This document shows, piece by piece, positions 1-8,356 of a stretch of 62,738 nucleotides of DNA; the first letter of the stretch is position 1, and the number at the start of each line of letters is the position of its first letter. The stretch is from Burkholderiales bacterium (GTDB lineage Bacteria; Pseudomonadota; Gammaproteobacteria; Burkholderiales; Burkholderiaceae_C): positions 1-62,738 of the forward strand of contig CANFIH010000005.1 of assembly GCA_947446855.1 (NCBI GenBank), read 5' to 3'. A program made the position numbers and the translations under genes. Under the pieces are notes generated by a model. It was not told where the DNA came from and made no database searches. It was given only the letters and a program-made list of their open reading frames with translations.

Positions 1-297
1 ACAGTAGCGAGAAATTATTATTCTGAATCATAAAAAAAACACATTGAAAACACAGTGGCACGCGTCGCTGGCAGGGACTTCGTGCAGAAAAAAAGGGGAG
101 AAATAACCGCTGGGCCGTGAAAGTGCTGTGCGGTGCGCTTTGAAATTGCTGAACAGACGACCTCTCTGCCAGGGGCCGGTGCAGTGTTGCGGGGGGTGAA
201 TTGCCTGGGAGGCAAACCGCAGCTGTGCACAGTCTGTTCGCATGAAGCGACTCGCTAATGTAACACGGTTACCAAAATCGGTGGAAAATACTGCAAT
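1..297. other. Leading non-coding stretch
   Basis: No convincing gene is seen here. The first 60 bases are AT-rich and the rest has mixed composition. Open frames on the minus strand run antisense across the start of the next gene and have no recognisable product. The promoter of the amidotransferase gene should lie in the last 100 bases. A weak purine-rich stretch (GGTGGA) lies about 14 bases before its ATG. Confidence 0.5.
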
Positions 298-1008
298 ATG
301 AAGAAACTCTGCATTCTCGAAAACGACGACCTGTCGCCTGAAATAGCGCCGCTCTACCAGCGTTATGGTGCCATGTTCGAGCGCCTGTTCCGCGACGCCG
401 GTGCCACCGACTGGCAGTTCGATGTGTTCCACACCCCGGCCATGGAATACCCGGATTCCTTTGATAGCTATGACGCCGTGCTACTGACCGGCAGCAAAGC
501 GGACTCGTTTTCGGATGCGCCCTGGGTGGTGGAACTGCGCCGCCGCGTGACGGAGTTGCTGGAGCAAAAGAAAAAGCTGCTGGGCATTTGCTTTGGCCAC
601 CAGTTGATTGCCATCTGCCTGGGTGCCAAGGTTGGGCGCGCACCACAGGGCTGGGGCGTGGGCCGCATGTCCTACGACTGGCATGCCGCCGATCTGCCAC
701 TGGCCCCGGAAGACAAGAAAATGTCGCTGCTCGTCAGCCACCAGGATCAGGTGCTGGAACTACCGGAAAACGCCGTGCTGCTGGCCAGCAATGCCCACTG
801 CCCGGTGGCCGGTTATGCCGTAGGGAATGAGGTGTTCTGCGTGCAAGGTCACCCGGAATTCGTGGCGGAGTACAGCGCCTTCTTGATGGGCAAGCGGCGC
901 GAAATGTTGGGGCAAGACTTGTATGGCGCGGGCGTGAAAAGCCTGGAGTACGGTCACGACGGACTCCACGTGGCCCGCATGATGAAGGCCTTCGTCGAGG
1001 CTCCCTAA
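298..1008 (+). CDS. Class I glutamine amidotransferase-like protein
   Basis: A 236-residue stand-alone GATase1 domain. The nucleophile elbow GICFGHQ places the catalytic Cys at residue 98. GHPEF near residue 185 supplies the His and Glu of the Cys-His-Glu triad, so hydrolase or transferase activity looks intact. The family includes GMP synthase-like amidotransferases and gamma-glutamyl hydrolases of the PuuD/YfeJ type. No synthetase domain is attached and no partner enzyme is adjacent, so the substrate cannot be given. It is convergent with the next gene, with only one base between the two stops. Confidence 0.85.
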   Translation: MKKLCILENDDLSPEIAPLYQRYGAMFERLFRDAGATDWQFDVFHTPAMEYPDSFDSYDAVLLTGSKADSFSDAPWVVELRRRVTELLEQKKKLLGICFGHQLIAICLGAKVGRAPQGWGVGRMSYDWHAADLPLAPEDKKMSLLVSHQDQVLELPENAVLLASNAHCPVAGYAVGNEVFCVQGHPEFVAEYSAFLMGKRREMLGQDLYGAGVKSLEYGHDGLHVARMMKAFVEAP

Positions 1009-1009
1009 A

Positions 1010-1498
1010 TCAGGCCGGACTGCGCAGCACTCGCATCAGTTCGTCTGCCTCGATCGAACGTGCGGCGCCAAAACCCGCGACCTGCCGCGCACCGCTGACC
1101 GCAATGGCGACGAAGCGAAAGTCGCCGAGTTGCGTCATGTATTCCACGTCCGGAAAGCGCGCCAGATAGGTCGCTTTGGCGCTCGCCCAGGCGGCGCTTC
1201 CGCCCTCCGGCACTGAGGCCATGCCGTCCAGCGTGACGCGCGGCAGGGCGTGCACCGGCTCACCCGTCACTTCAGCCTGCATCACCAACAACGAAACGCG
1301 GGGCGTACGCTCCAGATTGCGCGCATGCGCAGCCAGACCGCTGACATGAATAACCACAGCGCCGCTGCTGCCGTCGATCGCATAGGGAACCATGGAGACA
1401 AACACATGGCCTGCCTCATCCAGAGTGCCGAGTGCAGCCACCCGTTGTGTGTTCAGCAGGCTGCGCAAGGCCAGGGTCAATCGGGGTTCATGGGTCAT
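1010..1498 (-). CDS. HugZ-like pyridoxamine 5'-phosphate oxidase-fold protein
   Basis: About 162 residues with the split-barrel FMN-binding fold typical of PNPOx-like or HugZ proteins. The N-terminal region (RSLLNTQRVAALGTLDEAG) followed by a beta strand ending in FVSMVPYAID and the segment HARNLERTPRVSLLV are characteristic. The family includes FMN flavoproteins and heme-degrading oxygenases; the C-terminal HugZ heme domain is absent, so heme degradation is not supported. I take the ATG at 1498; a TTG six codons upstream at 1516 is an alternative with a slightly better ribosome-binding context. Confidence 0.8.
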   Translation of the reverse strand: MTHEPRLTLALRSLLNTQRVAALGTLDEAGHVFVSMVPYAIDGSSGAVVIHVSGLAAHARNLERTPRVSLLVMQAEVTGEPVHALPRVTLDGMASVPEGGSAAWASAKATYLARFPDVEYMTQLGDFRFVAIAVSGARQVAGFGAARSIEADELMRVLRSPA

Positions 1499-1564
1499 GG
1501 TGCGAAGGGGAAACAAGGGATGCTGACCTTATAGCGCATAGCGCTGCACCTGCCCCTAAAAGCC

Positions 1565-1597
1565 AAACCCCCGGAACAGATGCTGCGCCGGGGGTTT
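1565..1597. terminator. Orphan rho-independent-type hairpin
   Basis: A perfect 10-bp stem (AAACCCCCGG pairing with CCGGGGGTTT) around a 13-base loop, with T-rich sequence on both outer sides, lies between two divergent genes. No gene ends here on either strand, so it does not terminate a visible coding sequence. It could end a small non-coding RNA or act as a leader attenuator for the minus-strand flavoprotein gene. Confidence 0.6.
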
Positions 1598-1786
1598 GTC
1601 TTTGCAATATCCGGCCTTGTGGGCCGGGGCTGCGCAAGCGGGGCTTATGGCCGGTCTTGCTTTGTGCTGTGGATTACAGATGCATTCAGTGTACGGTGCA
1701 GGATCCGGCAGCGAATTGCGTTGTTGCGTTATATTGGGTTGTTTTTGGCACAATCTGCCAACAATTACTTTTTCAAGAGTAACTAA

Positions 1787-2251
1787 ATGACTTTAGACCG
1801 CTATGACCGGCAAATTCTGGAAATTTTGCAAACCGATGGCCGTATCAACAACCAGGATCTGGCCGACCGCATTGGCCTGTCGCCCTCGCCCTGCCTGCGC
1901 CGGGTTCGTGCCTTGGAAGAATCCGGCCTGATCGTTGGCTACCGGGCTCTGCTGGATGCACGCAAGTTGGGCCTGACCTTGATGGCGTTGGTGCACATAT
2001 CCATGGACCTGCACACCCCTGAACGCTTTGCCAATTTTGAGGGCTCAGTCAGCGTGTTGCCCGAAGTGCTGGAATGCTTGCTGATCACCGGACAGGACGC
2101 GGATTACCAACTGAAGGTGGCGGTACGTGACATGGACCACTACCAGACCCTGCTGCTGGACAAGTTAACCCGTATTACCGGTGTGACCGGTGTACACAGC
2201 AGTTTTGTACTGCGCCGCGTGGTGGACAAGACTGCGTTGGCCCTGGCCTGA
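1787..2251 (+). CDS. Lrp/AsnC family transcriptional regulator
   Basis: A 154-residue one-domain-pair regulator. The N-terminal winged helix-turn-helix begins LDRYDRQILEILQTDGRINNQ and continues through LADRIGLSPSPCLRRVRALE, the signature of Lrp/AsnC proteins. The C-terminal RAM (ligand-sensing) domain follows from about residue 65. Members usually respond to an amino acid and often control the adjacent gene. The NRDE gene begins 11 bases downstream in the same direction, so the two are probably co-transcribed. The effector and targets are unknown. Length matches the family. Confidence 0.93.
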   Translation: MTLDRYDRQILEILQTDGRINNQDLADRIGLSPSPCLRRVRALEESGLIVGYRALLDARKLGLTLMALVHISMDLHTPERFANFEGSVSVLPEVLECLLITGQDADYQLKVAVRDMDHYQTLLLDKLTRITGVTGVHSSFVLRRVVDKTALALA

Positions 2252-2262
2252 GACCAAGCGCC

Positions 2263-3015
2263 ATGTGTCTGATTGCCTGGAACTGGCAACCCGATAGCGA
2301 TACGCCCTTGGTGTTGCTGGCAAACCGCGACGAGTTCTATGGCCGGCCTGCACAAGCCTTGCACTGGTGGGACAACGGTCAAGTGCTTGCGGGCAGGGAC
2401 TTGCAGGCCGGTGGCACCTGGCTTGGAGTGGGTCGCTCTGGCCGCGTCGCAGCGCTCACCAATTACCGTCTGCCGCTCAACAATCCGGGGCAACGGCCCT
2501 CGCGCGGCGCCCTGGTCACGGACTTTCTGCAGGGGAAATGGGATGCCGCCAGCTATCTGAACCTGTTGTTGCAGCGTGCCGATGATTACAACCCGTTCAA
2601 TCTGCTGGTCTGTGATGGGGAGCGCCTAATGGGGCTGGAAAGCCGCAACAAGCAACTGATAAGCATGGCCACAGGCCTGGGTGCTGTCTCCAACGCAGAC
2701 TTTGACACGCCCTGGCCCAAGTTAACCCGCTTGAAAGCCGGACTACAGGCGCAACTGCAGACTGGACGTACGCAGGTGAGCGACTTACTTCCACTATTGC
2801 GTGACAAGATGCTGGCGGCTGATACCGAACTGCCTCAAACCGGTGTTTCCTTGGAGTGGGAACGCATGTTGTCTGCCACTTTTGTGACTTCTGAACACTA
2901 CGGTACACGTGCTTGCAGCGTCATCACAATACAGAGAAAAAAGGTCTCTTTTTTCGAAGAAAGCCACGGTGAACGTGGCATGCTCGGTGCGGCGCAGCAG
3001 TACTTCACCATATAA
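2263..3015 (+). CDS. NRDE family protein (TANGO2-like)
   Basis: A 250-residue protein beginning MCLIAWNW, with Cys2 in the position of the N-terminal nucleophile-like residue, and carrying the diagnostic motif LLANRDEFYGRP near residue 30. The family (NRDE/TANGO2) is widespread; in animals TANGO2 is linked to lipid and heme handling, while bacterial functions are not settled. Full length. It follows the Lrp gene with an 11-base gap and is probably in its operon. No catalytic reaction can be assigned from sequence. Confidence 0.9.
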   Translation: MCLIAWNWQPDSDTPLVLLANRDEFYGRPAQALHWWDNGQVLAGRDLQAGGTWLGVGRSGRVAALTNYRLPLNNPGQRPSRGALVTDFLQGKWDAASYLNLLLQRADDYNPFNLLVCDGERLMGLESRNKQLISMATGLGAVSNADFDTPWPKLTRLKAGLQAQLQTGRTQVSDLLPLLRDKMLAADTELPQTGVSLEWERMLSATFVTSEHYGTRACSVITIQRKKVSFFEESHGERGMLGAAQQYFTI

Positions 3016-3214
3016 ATTTTCGGTCCGGGCTTAACTAGCTCTGTTGCGCGTCGTCTAGGTCCATCGGCTGTTCGCCGCTCGCTTAATTGCCAGCGGCATT
3101 TTTTATGGCTGTTGCACAAGCGGTTCTTAAGGCCAATAATGCGCGGCAAAGGGATGGTTTGCGGGGTCTATGAAACCCACCACATGTGTAAGAGCCCCAA
3201 ATGAAGGCCTTGTG

Positions 3215-4369
3215 ATGAATACCTTGGATAGCAGCGAGAAACCAACCATTCTGGTTGTGGATGACACGCCGGACAACCTCACGCTGGTGAGTAATCTTTT
3301 GAGAAAAGACTACCGTGTACGGGTCGCCATCAATGGTGAAAAGGCCTTGAAAATTGCCTGCTCCGAGACGCCGCCGGACCTGATCCTGCTGGATGTCATG
3401 ATGCCCATCATGGACGGGTACGAAGTGTGTCAGCAATTGTGCAACAGCACCCGGACCTCGCGTATTCCCATTATTTTTCTCACGGCCAAATCAGAGGTGG
3501 AAGATGAACGCAAGGGCTTGAGCATGGGTGCTTGCGACTACATCACCAAGCCCATCAGCCCGCCCATTCTGGAAGCCCGTGTCAAAACCCACTTGGCGGC
3601 AAAAGCCTATGCTGATTTTCTGACCGACAAGACGGCATATTTGGAAAGTGAAGTGGCACGGCGTACCAGGGAAGTGAGTGCGATTCAGGACGTCACGATT
3701 CAGGCGATGGCCTCACTGGCCGAAACCCGGGATTCCGACACGGGGAATCACATTCGCAGAACCCAGTTTTACGTCAAGGCGCTAAGTCACAAGTTAAAGA
3801 GTCATCCGAATTTCAGTGCCTATTTAACGGACAACATGATTGAGATGATTTTCTAATCAGCTCCCCTGCACGACATTGGCAAGGTCGGGATTCCGGATCG
3901 GATTCTGCTCAAGCCCGGGCGTTTTGATGCGGCAGAATTTGAAATCATGAAAACCCACACCACCCTGGGTCGTGATGCAATTCAGGCGGCAGAAAATTCA
4001 CTCGGCTTGCAGGTTGATTTTTTGTCGGTAGCCAAGGAAATTGCGTATGGCCACCAGGAGAAATGGAATGGGTCAGGCTATCCCGAAGGTCTGACGGGAA
4101 ATACCATTCCGATCTCGGCGCGCTTGATGGCGGTTGCCGACGTTTACGACGCGCTGATCAGCCGGCGTGTATACAAGGACAGCATGCCGCATGAAAAAGC
4201 CATTGCCATCATGAAAGAAGGCAGGGGGACTCACTTCGATCCTGACATGCTGGATGCTTTTCTGACCATTCAGGATGAAGTCCAGGCCATTGCCAAACGG
4301 TATGCCGATACGGATGCGGATATGGACCTCAAGCGCAAGCAATTGGAGTTGCTCTCCACCCCGCGCTGA
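3215..4369 (+). pseudogene. Response regulator with HD-GYP phosphodiesterase domain, interrupted by an in-frame stop
   Basis: A receiver domain (VVDDTPDN near the start, phospho-acceptor Asp60 in LILLDVMMP, Lys92 in FLTAK) is joined by a helical linker to an HD-GYP domain that should hydrolyse cyclic di-GMP. Translation from the ATG at 3215, which has GAAGG eight bases upstream, meets TAA at 3854-3856. The same frame then continues at once with SAPLHDIGKVGIPDRILLKP, the HD motif, and later GHQEKWNGSGYPEGLTG, the GYP motif, up to 4369. The stop stands where family members usually have Lys, so one AAA-to-TAA change explains it. The first piece alone is a receiver plus linker of 213 residues. 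Either a true nonsense mutation or a sequencing error; readthrough is also possible. Confidence 0.85.
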
Positions 4370-4396
4370 AACAACACGGAGTAGCCGCTGGGCTAT

Positions 4397-4657
4397 TTAA
4401 CGGGCGTCCGGCAACTCGATTTTGACTTCCAGCACTTCCAGATTGTCCTGGCGTTCCAGATTGACCTTGATGTCGTTCGGATTGATCTTGATGTATTTGC
4501 TGATCACAGCCACCAGGTCTCTTTGCAAATCGGGCAGATAGTCAGGCTCCGCCGCATTGCGACCACTGCGCTCGTGCATCAGAATCATCTGCAGGCGTTC
4601 TTTGGCAACCGTCGCTGTTTTCTTTTTTTCGCCCAGAAAAAATGAGAGAAAAGACAT
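4397..4657 (-). CDS. minE: Cell division topological specificity factor MinE
   Basis: An 86-residue protein with the MinE layout: amphipathic N-terminus ([15 protein letters not shown]), the MinD-contact helix [14 protein letters not shown], and a C-terminal topological-specificity domain ending in VKIELPDAR. MinE stimulates MinD ATPase and drives pole-to-pole oscillation, confining the MinC inhibitor to the poles. It is last in the minCDE operon, three bases after minD. Length and order match other betaproteobacteria. Confidence 0.97.
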   Translation of the reverse strand: MSFLSFFLGEKKKTATVAKERLQMILMHERSGRNAAEPDYLPDLQRDLVAVISKYIKINPNDIKVNLERQDNLEVLEVKIELPDAR

Positions 4658-4660
4658 GGT

Positions 4661-5476
4661 TTATTTACCTCCGAACAGGCGCTTGAACAAGCCTTGTTTG
4701 GGGGCTTCAATAAAGCGCATGGGCCTTTCTTCGCCGAGAAAACGTGCGATCAGGTCTTTGTAGGCTTCCGACACATCGCTACCTTGCAAATGCACGGCAG
4801 GCACGCCTTGATTGGAGGCCTGCAGCACCGATTCGCTCTCGGGGATAACCCCGATCAACGGTATGCGCAAAATGTCCTTGATGTCGTCCAGTGACAGCAT
4901 CTGGCCCTGGTCCACCCGTGCCGGGTTGTAGCGGGTGATCAGCAGGTGCTCCTTGATCGGCTCGGCACCTTCCATGGCGCGTTTGGTCTTGCTGGCCAGC
5001 ATGCCCAGGATGCGGTCCGAATCCCGTACCGAAGACACTTCCGGGTTGGTCACCACCAGCGCTTCGTCGGCAAAGTGCATGGCCATCAGGGCACCGGTTT
5101 CAATGCCGGCAGGCGAATCACAAACAATGAATTCAAAACCCATGGCTCCGAGATCGGCCAATACCTTTTCCACTCCATCCTGGGTCAACGCATCTTTGTC
5201 GCGCGTTTGCGAAGCAGCCAGCACAAACAGGTTTTCACATTGCTTGTCTTTGATGAGTGCCTGGTTCAGATTGGCTTCGCCATGGATCACATTGATCAAG
5301 TCATACACCACGCGGCGCTCACAACCCATGATCAAGTCCAGATTGCGCAAGCCCACATCGAAATCGATAACCGCCGTCTTGTGACCCAGCAAGGCCAAAC
5401 CGGTTGCAAAACTGGCACTGGTAGTGGTCTTGCCTACACCACCTTTACCGGAGGTCACCACGATGATTTTTGCCAT
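4661..5476 (-). CDS. minD: Septum site-determining ATPase MinD
   Basis: A 271-residue deviant Walker ATPase of the ParA/MinD family. The P-loop KGGVGKTT is at residues 11-18, switch I lies in DFDVGLRNLD, and Walker A' is in VCDSPAGIETG. The C-terminal amphipathic helix GLFKRLFGGK is the membrane-targeting sequence. MinD recruits MinC to the membrane to block FtsZ assembly near the poles. It lies between minC and minE, with 34 and three bases of spacing, so the three are one transcript. Confidence 0.98.
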   Translation of the reverse strand: MAKIIVVTSGKGGVGKTTTSASFATGLALLGHKTAVIDFDVGLRNLDLIMGCERRVVYDLINVIHGEANLNQALIKDKQCENLFVLAASQTRDKDALTQDGVEKVLADLGAMGFEFIVCDSPAGIETGALMAMHFADEALVVTNPEVSSVRDSDRILGMLASKTKRAMEGAEPIKEHLLITRYNPARVDQGQMLSLDDIKDILRIPLIGVIPESESVLQASNQGVPAVHLQGSDVSEAYKDLIARFLGEERPMRFIEAPKQGLFKRLFGGK

Positions 5477-5510
5477 GCTTGCGTATTCTTTCGTTTAATA
5501 AATTCAAATG

Positions 5511-6281
5511 CTAATTTTTTAGCGACTCAATCAGCAGCTTGTCCTGCCCGTCTTCGCTGGATAGGCGTACCTGGGCTGGCTTACCCGCTACATCGGCTGG
5601 CAGTGGATTTTCACTGGTTCTGTAAACACCGGCGATTGAAATGAGTTCGGGTTCAAGACAGAGCGAAAAAATGCGCGCTGATACATTGCCACGTGCCCCT
5701 GCCATCGCCTTGCCACGCAAGGGTGCGTAAACATGGATGTTTCCATCAGCGACTATTTCCGCGCCTTGATTCACCATGGCCAGGACCACCAGATCAGCGC
5801 CCCGCGCATAGATCTTTTGACCCGAACGAATCGGCTTGTCAATCACCATCGTGCCCGGACCCGGTACTTCCCGGACAACTTCCACGACCGCTGGCGTAGT
5901 CACTTCCGGCACTTTTTTTACTTTGCTTATTTCCAGCGGAGCTGGTACCAGACCTGCACGGACCAGTGCTTCGGTCCAATGCGATGGTTCTCCACGAAAT
6001 GCCAAAGGTAGCAGTTTGCAGGAACGCAGTCCCTTGAGCAAAGTTCCTATGTCTAACCATTTCGCATCTCTTGCAAGCGCAGAAAAATCGAGAACGACGG
6101 GATCTTGATCAAAAAAATGGGCGTTTTTTCCTGAATCACCGTACTGCCTGCATAGATCGGCCGTGACGACATCCCATTTTTCCGACTTCAGCAACAAGGC
6201 AACCAAGGGCAATTGGGCACTCTTGATTTCAAAACTTGCATTGCTTTGCGCAGTTGCTTTACCGGGGGAAGGAACGGACAT
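5511..6281 (-). CDS. minC: Septum formation inhibitor MinC
   Basis: About 256 residues. The N-terminal FtsZ-inhibiting domain begins ASFEIKSAQLPLVALLLKS, followed by a Pro/Val-rich linker (KVPEVTTPAVVEVVREVPG) and the C-terminal beta-helical MinD-binding domain (IRSGQKIYARGADLVVLA, then IHVYAPLRGKAMAGARG). I choose the ATG at 6281; an in-frame TTG at 6323 would add 14 residues. First gene of minCDE. Its promoter must lie in the long upstream gap that also holds the candidate replication origin, so transcription of min genes points away from it. Confidence 0.95.
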   Translation of the reverse strand: MSVPSPGKATAQSNASFEIKSAQLPLVALLLKSEKWDVVTADLCRQYGDSGKNAHFFDQDPVVLDFSALARDAKWLDIGTLLKGLRSCKLLPLAFRGEPSHWTEALVRAGLVPAPLEISKVKKVPEVTTPAVVEVVREVPGPGTMVIDKPIRSGQKIYARGADLVVLAMVNQGAEIVADGNIHVYAPLRGKAMAGARGNVSARIFSLCLEPELISIAGVYRTSENPLPADVAGKPAQVRLSSEDGQDKLLIESLKN

Positions 6282-6369
6282 GGGGAGTGGAACTTGGCTT
6301 GTGGCCGCAACAGAACAAGCCAAATCTTACTTGATCGGGGTGCGCAAACTCACTTTCCGGAGCGAGAAC

Positions 6370-6620
6370 ATTTTTGTTTTTTAAAGGGTCCTTATCCTGT
6401 CTTCTTATCTTCTTTTTAAGAAAAAGAATAGTAGTAGTAGATAGAGCAAACCACCATTCTGTGGACAAGCCATTTTTTTTGTTTTAAATCAAGGACTTAC
6501 AGCATCCCAAGCCATGTTGGTGAGCGTGTTTTCGGATGTACCCGAAAACTGGATAACTTTCCAATACTTGAATAGTCTGTGGATAAGTCTTTGGTTCTGC
6601 AATATTTATCCACAGCTTTG
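6370..6620. other. Candidate chromosomal replication origin (oriC-like region)
   Basis: The non-coding gap between minC and the GGDEF gene (about 500 bases) is clearly richer in A+T than its surroundings. It holds two perfect DnaA boxes, TGTGGATAA at 6578-6586 and TTATCCACA at 6606-6614, in opposite orientations. TGTGGACAA at 6460-6468 is an 8/9 match and ACTGGATAA at 6548-6556 a 7/9 match. An AT-rich tract (6371-6428) and TAG triplets adjoin the first box. Genes on the two sides run away from it (minCDE left; GGDEF, mnmG, rsmG, parAB right), and parS sites lie 16 kb away, as expected near an origin. No dnaA or dnaN is in the window, which is unusual for an origin in this group. Confidence 0.6.
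6429..6468 (+). other. DnaA-trio next to a DnaA box
   Basis: Four TAG triplets followed by ATAG (6429-6444) lie 15 bases before the DnaA box TGTGGACAA (6460-6468) on the same strand. Read 3' to 5' the triplets are GAT repeats, the published DnaA-trio pattern on which DnaA assembles on single-stranded DNA to open the origin. The box lies on the 3' side of the trio, the expected relative position. The AT-rich tract on the other side would be the unwinding element. Confidence 0.55.
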
Positions 6621-6784
6621 TTCCTTGACAGTGGAAATTTGCCGGTTTTGCCCCTGGGAAGTGTTTTGGGGCTCCTTGATGTAGCGCAAAATGGCTGGAA
6701 AGCGGATACTTGCGGTTCGCGAAAAATCGGCTGAAGCCCTTGTTTTCGTTGCATTGTTAGCTATAAAAAACATAGCAAATTGAG

Positions 6785-8323
6785 ATGGTTATGAGTGAAA
6801 AAAAATCTTTTGAAACAGCCCGTGAGACGCTCAAGCAGCTGACGCTACGCAAGCTTGCCCCTACCCCGGTGAACTACAAGGCCGTCTACAACGAGATAGC
6901 GGGCATCCCGGCGCTGGAGCATTTCCCTGCACAGGAGTTGCGCAGCATTGCCACTTCACTGCAAGCCAAGACACCGGGTCAACAGCGGCAAAAGGGTTTA
7001 CTGGAATCGGCCATAGACCGTATGAACTGGGATGGGGTGCGTGCAGCGTTTGTCGCCTATGCAGGTTTCTTGCCTGCAAACACGGAGTCAGCAGCGGCAC
7101 TTGCTTCGCCAACAGGCGAGGCAAGTGCCGCATTGACCCCCGATTTTTTGGCACAAATGGGGCGTTTGATCGAATATGCCCAACCGGCGCTCGGTGTCGA
7201 CGATGAGCGCTTTATTGCGCAAAGCAAGCAGTTGATCACGGCCTTGAAGCAGCCGGATATCGACATTACCGCAGTCAAACTGATGCTGATTAATTACAGC
7301 CACAGGTTGTCGTTTGCAGCCGAGGACCAGGCTGAAATCAAGGGCGCCCTGCTCAAACTCCTGCACCTGGTGTTTGAGAATATTGGCGATTTGAGCTTGG
7401 ACGAACAATGGTTGAAAGGGCAGATGGATGCACTGAAAGCGGCGTCTTCCCCGCCCTTGTCCTTGCGCCGTTTGGACGATGTCGAGAGCCTGCTCAAAGA
7501 CGCGATCAGCAAGCAAAAAGATGCCAAGCAAAAAGCCTCGCTGGCCCATACAGAGATGCGTCAAATGCTGGTGGCGTTTATTGACCGTCTCGCGCAAATT
7601 TCGCAATCCACCGGTTCTTTTCAGGCCAAGATGGAAGAGAGCGCACGCTTGATAGAGAACGCCAGGTCGATCGATGAGATTGCCCCGGTTCTAAAGGATG
7701 TGGTGGGTGCGACCCGTACGATTGCCCACGAAACCTTGGCCACGCGTGATGAATTGCAGTCCATGCGGGAACAGGCCAACTCCCGGCAGGCTGAAATCGC
7801 CAAATTGCACCAGGAGTTGGACCGCATCAGCACCCAATCGCGCCATGATCCACTGACCGGTGCGCTCAATCGCAGGGGCCTGGAAGAGGCGCTGGAGAAA
7901 GAGATATCAACGGTACGGCGCAAGGAAAGACCTTTGAGCGTGGGTTTGCTGGACATTGACAATTTCAAGGCACTGAATGATGCATTGGGTCATGACATGG
8001 GAGACGGCGCATTAGCGCATTTGGCGCAGGTGGCGCGCGAGTGCATGCGACCCCAAGATACCCTGGCCCGCTATGGGGGTGAAGAATTCGTCATACTCTT
8101 GCCGGATACAGAACTTGAAAACGCCATAGAAGCCATGACCCGTTTGCAGCGGGAATTGACCAAGCGTTTTTTCATGGCGGGAACGGAAAAGGTGCTGATT
8201 ACTTTCAGCGCCGGTGTGGCCCAACTGAACAATGAAGAACCCGGCATGGATGCGATCCGGCGCGCCGATCAGGCGATGTATTTGGCCAAGCGCGCGGGTA
8301 AAAACCGCGTTCTCGGGACCTGA
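6785..8323 (+). CDS. GGDEF-domain diguanylate cyclase
   Basis: A 512-residue protein. The C-terminal GGDEF domain starts at about residue 350 (RHDPLTGALNRRG), has the active-site motif GGEEF at 431-435 and the allosteric inhibitory I-site RPQD at 422-425, so it should make cyclic di-GMP and be product-inhibited. Residues 1-340 form a mostly helical region with no transmembrane segment, including coiled-coil-like stretches just before the GGDEF domain, and no recognised sensor domain. A near-perfect hairpin lies in the DNA encoding a Ser/Ala-rich linker near residue 105-115. The ATG at 6785 is followed by another at 6791. First gene to the right of the origin-like region. Confidence 0.93.
   Translation: MVMSEKKSFETARETLKQLTLRKLAPTPVNYKAVYNEIAGIPALEHFPAQELRSIATSLQAKTPGQQRQKGLLESAIDRMNWDGVRAAFVAYAGFLPANTESAAALASPTGEASAALTPDFLAQMGRLIEYAQPALGVDDERFIAQSKQLITALKQPDIDITAVKLMLINYSHRLSFAAEDQAEIKGALLKLLHLVFENIGDLSLDEQWLKGQMDALKAASSPPLSLRRLDDVESLLKDAISKQKDAKQKASLAHTEMRQMLVAFIDRLAQISQSTGSFQAKMEESARLIENARSIDEIAPVLKDVVGATRTIAHETLATRDELQSMREQANSRQAEIAKLHQELDRISTQSRHDPLTGALNRRGLEEALEKEISTVRRKERPLSVGLLDIDNFKALNDALGHDMGDGALAHLAQVARECMRPQDTLARYGGEEFVILLPDTELENAIEAMTRLQRELTKRFFMAGTEKVLITFSAGVAQLNNEEPGMDAIRRADQAMYLAKRAGKNRVLGT
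7096..7129. repeat. Inverted repeat inside the diguanylate cyclase gene
   Basis: Two 15-base arms (7096-7110 and 7115-7129) match in 14 of 15 positions around a four-base AACA spacer, giving a very strong hairpin inside a coding region. The encoded peptide (ALASPTGEASAAL) is a low-complexity linker. This fits either an inserted short repeat tolerated in a linker or an RNA structure in the mRNA. Confidence 0.7.
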
Positions 8324-8356
8324 TTCCTACAAAAAAGCAAGAAAGAAGGCAGCAAC

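Noticed and set aside
6497-6754. An 85-codon minus-strand frame inside the origin-like gap
   Set aside because: No recognisable product, and it crosses the DnaA boxes.
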